Shown here in pieces: positions 56,140-64,000 of a stretch of DNA of 64,000 nucleotides (the first letter of the stretch is position 1; each line of letters begins with the position of its first letter). The stretch is from Tillus elongatus (Eukaryota; Arthropoda; Insecta; Coleoptera; Cleridae). A program made the translations under genes and the position numbers. The stretch is from positions 172,396,295 through 172,460,294 of the forward strand of contig OZ023264.1 of the NCBI GenBank assembly GCA_964006375.1, written 5' to 3'. The notes below the pieces were generated by a model. That model saw only the letters and a list, made by a program, of their open reading frames with translations, was not told the DNA's origin and searched no databases.

Positions 56140-58068
56140 ATCACACCCACGTATCGTTTAGCACTACAACTCCGCGAACTGGGACGAAATGCTGGATTAC
56201 TTTTCCTCATTTCCATGGGCGTCTGTCTGCTTCCCTCATCCTGACCCCTCTGATATATCACAAAACCTCACCGAAATTATCCAAGCTGGCATGGAATTAT
56301 TTATTCCACGTATACGGAAAACCTCTTCAGCCACTCAAAAGCCCTGGTTCTCTAAATCCTGTGACAAGGCCAGACTTGAAATGGTTAAAGCTCACAAAGC
56401 GCTTCTACACAATCCCAGACAGGAAAACCGTCAAGCATTTAACGGCACAAGAAACAGCTATGTCCGCATTCTTTCTGAGACAAAAACCTTGTTTAATAGC
56501 CATATCAAAAACAAAGTCCTCTCAAGCTCCAACGGCAGCAAACCCTTCTGGACTCTTTTTCCATTGGGAATAATTTCTGCAAGAGAACGTCCCCACTTCT
56601 TGTTTCAGGGGATGAAATTGTTTCTACCGACTTGGGTAAGGCTGAACTTTTTGCCTTGTTTTTCGCCGGAGATTATACTCTCAATCCACCTCCAAATGTT
56701 CAACCGCCAACAGTCCCCAATGTCGCGCATAAAATGACGGATATAATTTTCAAAACTAAAAAGCTACGAAAGATGCTCTCTTCTCTTAATATCAGGAAAG
56801 CCTCTGGCCTTGACGAGATCCCAGCAATTGTTTTCAAAAAATGCGCACCAGAACTTGCTCCTGTCCTGACTTGTCTGTTTCAGATATCTTACAATAGAGA
56901 CATATTCCCTAGTAACTTGAAAACTGCTCGAGTACATACCGTCCCCAAGAAATGATCCAAAGCGCTTCTTAGCAACCACAGGCCTATTTCTCCCCTTTAA
57001 GTCGTCTCTAAAGTGATGGAAAAGTATATAAACACCGAATTACAAAAAAATCTTGAAAAAAACAATCTAATCCACGACAGGCAGTATGGATTCCGTCAGC
57101 GCAGATCAACTACCGACCTCCTTTCCTTTGTCACCCATTCTTGGAACAAGCCTATGAAAGTACACGGTGAATCTCAGATTGTCGCTCTAGACATACCCAA
57201 AGCATTCGACCAGGTCTGGCACGCAGCGCTCCTTAACAAACTGCCGGCCTATGGCGCAACACCAAAACTCTGCACCTGGACAGCAAATTTCCTCTCCAAC
57301 CAAAGCATTTCTGTTGCCGTGGATGGCCATTCCTCTAAACTGTATCCAGTTAATGCAGGAGATCCCCAAGGTTCAGATTTAGCCCCTACTTTTTTTCTTC
57401 TCCACATCAGTGAGCTCCTCTCTAGCACATCCAACCCAGTTCACAGTTACTCGGACCCCGCCTCTTCGACCCTCCACTCAAATATAGAATATTCTAAGCC
57501 TGTCTCTTTAGTTCAATTAGATGAGGATCGCAGACTCATGGATGGTTCTGTCTACGTGTATCTCCAAAAAATATTAGAGTGGGGAAGTAGAAATCTTGTA
57601 CAGTTTAACCCCACCAAATCTCAGTCTTGCTTTCTAACCTTTTCACCAGCTAATCTCTATACCTGACCCTCGCCCAAACGCTGTCATCTCTTGGCCACCA
57701 ACGTGTCGTTGGTGACCTCTCTCCCTCTTTTATAGATATCTGCACGGGCACTGCTCAGAGGAGCTTTCTTCCATAGTACCTCCACCTACTGCCCCCAACA
57801 GATCTATCAGGTGAACAGTGCGAATGCACCCTTTTACTATATAGGTCACCAGACACAGAAGATCTTGCTATGCCCGCTCTCTTGTCCCGATGACTTCCAA
57901 ATTGTGGAATTCCTTGCCGGTACATGTTTTTCCTTTTCCTCCGAACCTCCAAACCTTCAAGTCCAGAATTAACAAGTTGCCTCTTTCATTCTTGTCGACA
58001 CCCACGGTACGATAGTATTTAGGCTGTAATCCCTCGTGGTGTGTTGTTGAAATATTAAAAAAAAAAGA
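56140..58068 (+). pseudogene. Jockey/CR1-type LINE, longest copy
   Basis: Starts after the endonuclease: YNSANWDEMLDYFSSFPWAS, MELFIPRIRKTS, WFSKSCDKARLEMVKAHKAL, then the RT entry (LRKMLSSLNIRKASGLDEIP, NRDIFPSNLKTARVH), a stop, ISPL..VVSKVMEKYINTEL, RQYGFRQRRSTTDLLSFVTH and VALDIPKAFDQVWHAALLNK. PQGS is changed to PQGSD, and the YADD site is destroyed (SYSDPASS). Two deletions (about 180 and 125 bp) relative to 41144-42350 follow, then the common 3' end (cctccgaacctccaaacctt, A-run near 58060). Dead, but it extends the family model 5'-ward. Confidence 0.85.
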
Positions 58069-58074
58069 TTTATG

Positions 58075-58740
58075 GTATCCTGAGGAATGTCATCACAGGT
58101 TTCTTGAATTCGGTGACGAAGGTCAACTAGGTTATTTGGTGGTTGGGGTTAATGACCCACTCGATTGCCAATCGTATCCTACATATGTTCGATTGGGAGC
58201 AGGAACGCCACGAAAGCAGGGTCACGTTAATTTATTGTACGAGCCTTGTAGTAACCCCTCCTGTATGAAGATGTGCGTTGCCTTGTTGGAAAATGGCTTA
58301 AATCAATCATAAAATATGGCAGTGCAATAGGCTGCCGTACGGTTCGTATGTAATCATTTGCATTCAAATTCCTTTCAATAAAAACCTGACGTGACCTGCT
58401 ACCGTATGTTATCGCACCTCATACCATTAGCCTCTGTGTATGCCGTTCCACAGCAAAGTCTAAATTTCTGCGTTCTCTACGTGATCATTTTATTCTTTTG
58501 CGACCATCGTGGGTCCAAAGATAGAATCGGGACTATTCAGAGAATCCAACACGATTCCATTCACTATCCTAATTTGATATGTTGTTACACCACTCATTCC
58601 AAGCAGCACAATGCCATGGTGTTAATGGGATATATAAAAATGGTCCAGAGGAACAAATCTCAGAGGCGTGTATTCTGCGATATATCATCGCCATGGAGAG
58701 TTTTGTTCTTTTTTTGCCAACCATGCTGAGCACCCTGTAT
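58075..58740 (-). pseudogene. Tc1-like transposase pseudogene
   Basis: Minus-strand reading with many stops: NGIVLDSLNSPDSIFG, then VAGHVRFLLKGI, AIFQQGNAHLHTGGVTTRLV (the second-acid block [11 protein letters not shown]) and IRLAIEWVINPNHQIT*LTFVTEFKKPVM (the third-acid region IEHVWD mutated to IEWV). A CACCCTGTA end at 58731-58739 next to TA may be its terminal repeat. Not the same subfamily as the intact Tc1 at 24.5 kb. Confidence 0.7.
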
Positions 58741-59265
58741 AATTAAGTTTGCAACCCGCTCTGGTCTGTTTGTAACTTCTAAACTAATCCCTGATATGGG
58801 CGGCTTACCTTGTTAGTAAGCTATTGGGTTTGCTTGCGCTCTATAGTTTTTTATACACACCGATCGTTGAGAGAAAACAAAATTGTGTATGCAGCACAAT
58901 ATATATGTTCCCCCGGAGATCTATTTCACAATATAGTTGATACTCGCAGAACTGCTGAAGTAGTTGCGCCCGAATCTAGATACGTTCTCTACAACTCCAA
59001 TAAATTATTCCTATCAATTCACTATCGAGTTAGAATGAGATAAAAGGAGAATAACGTAAGAGTTCTTATCCAATAAAGAATAGTAGATGAAATGTTTCAG
59101 TATTTATAGCACAAGAAATTTTAAATGAGAGCTGGAACTCAAAGAATACTTATTATGTAACTTACAACACCTCTAACATTATGAACGAGCATAGAGCAAA
59201 AAAAAATTTACGGTACTTTTGTCAATTACACTTGGAGAACTCAAATCACCACAACACTTTTAAAA
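58741..59265. other. No recognisable gene; PLE terminal repeat begins near 59225
   Basis: From ~59227 the sequence acacttggagaactcaaatc matches the segment beside the hammerhead motif at 10.5 kb. Confidence 0.4.
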
Positions 59266-59311
59266 AGGCCTGACGATCGTTTCGATAACTAAGTTAGCGT
59301 CATCAGAGGAT
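59266..59311 (-). ncRNA. Hammerhead ribozyme-like motif of a PLE terminal repeat
   Basis: The reverse strand reads CTGATGA, hairpin (GCTAAC-TTA-GTTATC, last pair changed), GAAAC, ACGATCGT, then CAGG. Core boxes are intact. It is antisense to the PLE coding strand that follows at 59495, while the one at 10528 is sense to its PLE, so the terminal repeats occur in both orientations. Confidence 0.7.
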
Positions 59312-59494
59312 GAAAAATTCTAAGTTCTTTAAAAACTTGACATTTTCATTTATGTTATTCATTTTTAACAACTGCTCTAAATACGTTAACGTTTGCTCCG
59401 TGGAAACGCTAGGGATGAATGATTTCGGACGTTAGAAATAGTCTAAAAAGTTATCACAACCTCATATCAAAAGACTTAGGCAGAAAGTTACAAG

Positions 59495-60835
59495 TTGCTA
59501 ATCCAAAAGTCTCCAAGAAATACGGCCAAAATTCGTAAACCGGGAAAATCAATTAGACCTACTGTTTTGGCTATAGATTCCCCGACATATAATTTAGCAA
59601 AGTGTTTGACAAATGAGTTTAAAGGCTTGCCCGTCAAACAGATAAGTTTTTCAGTAACAAATTCACTTGAATTTATTTATGAGATTAAAGATGTTAAGTT
59701 GACTGAAGGAGAGGTTTTAATTTCATTCGATGTAACCTCATCGTTTCCTAGCATTCCCACGGAGCACACGTTAACGTATCTAGAGCAGTTGTTAAAAATG
59801 AATAACATAAATCCAAATATCTGCAAAGAATATTTAACATTTAACTTTAACAAACCTTTGTATCAAACAAAATTGTTTTCAATTCAACAATGAATTTTTT
59901 GAACAAACCCAAGGCACGGGAATGGGAAATCCGCCATAGCCATTTATTGCAGACCTTTCCATGAGCAGATTAGAAACAGATCTTGAAAGTGAAAGTGGTT
60001 ATTTTCCTAGAGTGTGATTTCGTTACGTGGATGACATTTAGTTTAACACCAACATTTGCAAAAAAGAAGATTTTATTGCAAAATTAAACCAAAAATTTGA
60101 TTCTATAAAGTTTACCCACGAATTATAAAAGAATAATTAATTACCCTTTCTATATGTACTAATTATCAAGAATAAACACACTTTAAAATTCGATGTCTGT
60201 AGAAAGGAAACCACCACTCTAAGCTACATTCCGAACGACTCACATCGTACGTACGCACAAAAAATGGCTAGTTGAATTTTTTAGTAAACCGCTAAATTAA
60301 TTTTCCTTTCAACAAAAGTAGATATACCAAAGAATTAAATTATATTAAGAACGTGGCCGAATATACTGGATACACTGCTTGCCTAGTGGAAAAAATAATC
60401 AACAAACAGAAAACAATGAAAATGTTGACGGAATCAACGACCTTGGAAGAGAGAAATCCGAAAATAAAATTATTTGCTTACCATTTGAACCTCGAATCAC
60501 GAGGAGTCTAGATAGCATTTTTTTTAAAAAGCAAACTTGCAGCTAACTTTTTCGACAAAAAAAAAACTTAAAAAACTTGCTAGGTAACTCAAAAGACAAG
60601 GATAGCACGGCCAAAACGTCGGGAATTTATGAAATAAGTTCTAAAGATTGTAATCTTAAGTACGTCGGACAAACAAAAAGATCGATTGGAATTAGATTCA
60701 AAGAACACTTAGCCTAATTAGGATACGGCACTATAGAGAGATTATCCTTCGCTCGACATATTTGGGATAATAATCATCACGGTAACAAATATAATCTAAA
60801 ATTAATAAAAATGTTAGACAACTAGGACAGCTAAA
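59495..60835 (+). pseudogene. Penelope-like element, RT and GIY-YIG, decayed
   Basis: Open part 59495-59893: RPTVLAIDSPTYNLAKCLTN, KQISFSVTNSLEFIYEIKDV and VLISFDVTSSFPSIPTEHTL (first catalytic Asp in SFDVTSSF). After lesions: GTGMGNPP (the G.AMGSPLSP motif), RVxFRYVDDI (catalytic YVDD), FDSIKFTHEL, LPFLYVLI and DVCRKETTTLSYIPNDSH (the YRKPT block). Later: YIKNVAEYTGYTACLVEKII, KTSGIYEISSKDCNLKYVGQ, TKRSIGIRFKEHLA and FARHIWDNNHH: the GIY-YIG nuclease with its HIW..N.HH block. Most complete PLE here, but broken by several stops and frameshifts. It ends abruptly at ~60835 against a LINE. Confidence 0.88.
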
Positions 60836-60861
60836 CGCATTCGCAGATGAAATCACCCCCC

Positions 60862-61740
60862 TCCCAAATATACAATATTCTAAGCCTGTCTCTTTAGCCC
60901 AATTAGATCAGGATCGCAGACTCATGGAGGGTTCTGTTTCCGTGGATCTAGAAAAAATATTAGACTGGGGAAGTAGAAATCTTGTACAATTCAACCCCAC
61001 CAAATCTCAGTCTTTCTCATAAGAGATACACCAGCCCTAGACCCATCACAATGAACAACTAAGTTATTCAAAATAATGAGTCCTTTTTACTGTGGATTGA
61101 AATCTCAATTGGCACCAACATGTCGCATCAATTGCAGAAGCGGCTGCTAAGAAATTAGGTTTCCTTTTCCGGGCTCGCAAATACTTTTCACCAGCTAATC
61201 TTTCTACCTTATATACTTCACAAATAAGGCCAAACCTCGAATGCTGCTCCTACATCTGGGGTGCAGCTGCCGCTTCTACAGTCGCTATCCTGGACTCCAT
61301 TCAAAAGAGAGCAATACGTCTCATCGGTGACCGCTACCCTCATTCAAAGGCTTCTGTCTCTTGCCCACCGACGTGCATTGGTGACCTCTCTCTCTCTCTC
61401 TCTCTCTCTTTTATATATATCTGAACGGGCACTGCTCTGAGGAGCTTTATTCCATAGTCCCTCCACCTGCTGCCCCCAACAGATCTACCAGGGGAAGAGA
61501 GGGAATGCACACCTTTACTCATCAGGTCACCAGACATAGAACATCTTGTTATGCCCGCTCTTTTGTCCCGAGGACTTCAATGTTGTGGAATTCCTTGCCG
61601 GCACATGTTTTTCCTTCTCCTTCGAACCTTCAAACCTTCAAGTCCAGAATTAACAAGTTGCCTCTTTCGTTATTGTCGACACCCGCGGTACAATAGTGTT
61701 TAGGCTATAAGCTCTCGTAAGTGTTGTTGAAATATAAAAA
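60862..61740 (+). pseudogene. Jockey/CR1-type LINE, C-terminal part
   Basis: Begins just after the YADD region (IQYSKPVSLAQLDQDRRLME) and runs through SIQKRAIRLIGD and RTSMLWNSLPAHVF to the usual 3' end with an A-run at ~61736. Deletions around 61010-61090 and an expanded (CT)n tract (61386-61409) break the frame. Confidence 0.85.
61386..61409. repeat. (CT)n microsatellite inside a LINE
   Basis: Twelve CT units, expanded from the 'ctctctctttta' found at the same place in the copy at 41995-42008. Confidence 0.9.
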
Positions 61741-62699
61741 AAACTGTATTCTTTTAATTTGAACTTTTGGACTGAGGTAACTTTTGCTAGATGGTAATAT
61801 TTATGCACCACAAATATATTCATGCTCTGTATACTATTAGTTTTGAACCAGTCCCTGGCACACCTGTACACCCTTATTGAAGTTTTGAAGTAAATTGGAA
61901 CATTAAGTTTTTCGAATTAGAGACTTAAAAATCTCGCTACCACAACGCATTTCCTGCGTGTTGCCGGTTACAATGAACCAGAGGGCAAAGTGTGCTGATC
62001 GCGCTTTCCAACATTTCCTCCATTCGTGATTGTGTCTGAACGATACAGAAAGAGGTCATTGAAGAATTTGAGGAAATTCTGTAGGAATTGAAGGAATAGC
62101 AGCCGGGCGATTTCTATAATAGAGCAGAGATGTAAGAGGTAACAACATAGCGGTATGGTTGAATGGTCGACGCCGAGAGACTAGGAGAGGAGAGACTACC
62201 CTTTTATGACGGAACGTTAGCCGGACGGCCTGGTTATTATGTTGTATAGCTGAAAAGTTATTATGTTGTAGGAAACGCCACGTACATTCGTTGGCGTGCC
62301 TCCTGAGGGAACATGTGCGATGTAAGTAACTAAGTGGGTTGGTAATACGTGACAACGGTGCTGTGAAGTCTATACTTCCAGAGAGAAAGTTAAATATTGT
62401 CAGGCCCGGAGTTCGCCGCTTAATGTGGAAAGTTTCAGCTTTTGCGTTATTTATTTACTTAAATTGAGCTTCCTGCTTAAAATGTAACCTAGCCTACATA
62501 GATACTGGTTATGTCTGCTGTCGGGAGATTGTGAGTTATTAGCTTACGTTGTCTGCGACGTCTTCATCTAACAGGATTATCTGATCGTTTTTGCTGGTAA
62601 ATACATGTTATAAAGTTTTTAACCATTAACTAACCAACAGGGTTATATCTATTTTATAATTGGGACGATAAAAGTAGTACCCCTAGATATTTCCGTTCT
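61741..62699. other. Mostly unique DNA with an eroded family-A terminus
   Basis: ctcgctaccacaacgcattt at 61934-61953 is a lone inverted-end copy. 61990-62690 is GC-richer and has no recognisable gene; a 99-codon minus-strand frame at 62056-62355 has no motif. Confidence 0.4.
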
Positions 62700-62860
62700 T
62701 TTATACCGTTGACACTGCGATTATCAATCCGTATCCAGATCCCCAGACTCAAGAGAGCTTGAGTCTGGGGTTAAACACACTGAGAAGACCTCTCGTACGG
62801 TTTGAGGAGTAGACAGATTGATGAACCGTAATCAAAAAACAACCCATCTCTCTAGGTTTA
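62700..62860. repeat. Diverged PLE terminal-repeat relic with perfect 13-bp hairpin
   Basis: CCCCAGACTCAAG-AGAG-CTTGAGTCTGGGG at 62741-62770. The following segment (aacacactgagaagacctct, ggagtagacagattgatgaa, ccgtaatcaa) resembles the middle of the inverted repeat at 63.67-63.76 kb. Confidence 0.6.
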
Positions 62861-62935
62861 AAGAAAAAAGAGTACTAAGCATTTAAACAAAAATTTGTCG
62901 CACTGGACGTCAAGGTAGGTCTAAAGACGAAAATA

Positions 62936-63392
<457 letters not shown>

Positions 63393-63467
63393 CAGAAAGA
63401 TTTCCGCGGTCTTCAATGTGAGACATACTTGGTTCTCGGGTTCAACCGCGTCCAGAATTTATGAAAA

Positions 63468-63508
63468 CTCGACGTTTCGGCTCCTGTTTTGCAGCAATTT
63501 TCAAGAAG
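63468..63508 (-). ncRNA. Degenerate hammerhead-like motif (left arm)
   Basis: The reverse strand reads CTTGAAAA, a disturbed stem (ttgctgc..caggagc), then CGAAACGTCGAG. Same block as at 13491; the first box is not CTGATGA. Confidence 0.4.
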
Positions 63509-63901
63509 TAAAGGAAATAAGTAAGGACTCTCTAAGGCCTCAATCTGCCTACTCCTTAGAGCGGTGGAGAAATGTGGGTTAAGTTGTTGTAGTTCGATTA
63601 CGGGGCCTCAATCTGCCTACTCCCCAAATCTCGCTGGAGATCGTCTGTGGGATCACTCTGAGGCCTAGTGTTGAACACACTGAGACCTCACAGACGATCT
63701 CCGGCGAGATTTGGAGAGTAGGGAGATTGAGGCCCCGTAATCAAGCTACAACAATCCAACCCACCTTTGTCCACCGCTCTAAGGAGCAGGCAGATTGAGG
63801 TCATAGAGTGTCCTTACATATTTCCTTTACCCACCTTTGTCCACCGCTCTAAGGAGTAGGCAGATTGAGGCCTTAGAGTGTCCTTACATATTTTCTTTAC
63901 C

Positions 63902-63941
63902 TCTTGAAAATGGCTCTAAAACAGGAGCCGAAACGTCGAGT
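63902..63941 (+). ncRNA. Degenerate hammerhead-like motif (right arm)
   Basis: CTTGAAAA, stem GGCTC..GGAGCC, then GAAACGTCGAG on the plus strand. The hairpin is better paired than in the left arm. Confidence 0.45.
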
Positions 63942-64000
63942 TTTCATAAATTGTGGCCGCGGTTCAATCCGAGAACCAATATGTCTCATATATATATATA

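Larger units (their letters stand above)
63395..64000. mobile_element. PLE-derived inverted repeat (foldback), hammerhead-like motifs at both ends
   Basis: The left arm (about 63415-63680) and right arm (about 63670-63990) are reverse complements with scattered differences: ggttctcgggttcaaccgcg against its inverse near 63968, the gacgtttcggctcctgtttt block, and ggggcctcaatctgcctact. The right arm carries a 70-bp tandem duplication (63761-63830 and 63831-63900). It has no coding. The element runs into a (TA)n tract at the window edge. Confidence 0.8.

Overview
This window looks like nuclear DNA from an arthropod, most likely an insect with a large AT-rich genome. Three things point there: one spliced host exon, encoding an Ig-like domain of the kind found in insect Sidestep-type adhesion proteins; a diverse, mostly dead set of arthropod-style mobile elements; and 22 long (TA)n tracts, plus a 23rd cut by the window edge. 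There is no bacterial gene layout. Outside the exon at about 40.08-40.28 kb (minus strand), almost every protein-like stretch belongs to a mobile element, and nearly all are broken by stops, frameshifts, truncation or nested insertion.

Layout. 0-3.5 kb: a composite with ~235-bp inverted ends enclosing a mariner tail, a decayed uncharacterised gene and a LINE 3' scrap. 4.3-8 kb: a Penelope-like element (PLE) with a GIY-YIG domain, a duplicated GIY-YIG fragment and a dead mariner. 8-14.4 kb: (TA)n-bearing composite repeats and two PLE remnants with hammerhead-like motifs. 15.2-19.2 kb: a jockey/CR1-type LINE and a piggyBac relic. 21.8-25.8 kb: a large decayed gene of an uncharacterised, possibly transposase-like family, then the best-preserved element, an uninterrupted 344-residue Tc1-type DD34E transposase. 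26-36.5 kb: nested composite repeats, tRNA-derived SINEs, a hammerhead-bearing foldback and LINE fragments. 37-39.7 kb: RTE-like and R1-like pieces. 41-42.3 kb: a LINE copy with a 1.1-kb open frame. 46.6-49.3 kb: tandem composite repeats. 49.8-54.5 kb: mariner, a pogo-like transposase split by a SINE, and a tandem array built from a mariner fragment. 55-61.7 kb: SINE, LINEs, Tc1 relic and PLE. 62.7-64 kb: a PLE-derived inverted repeat with hammerhead-like motifs.

The dominant structure is a repeat family called here the TA-core element. Its module order is: a ~310-bp block with inverted ends, module B, module C, a left arm, (TA)n, and a right arm ending in a palindrome around TTAGTGAATTTT. 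One copy interrupts a LINE reading frame, which fixes its termini at TCTGGACG and TTCACTAA. Its ends and internal microsatellite recall non-autonomous Helitron/Helentron-like elements such as DINE-1, but that classification is inference.

All protein identifications come from reading translations and recalling family motifs. No database search was run. Boundaries of decayed elements are approximate.
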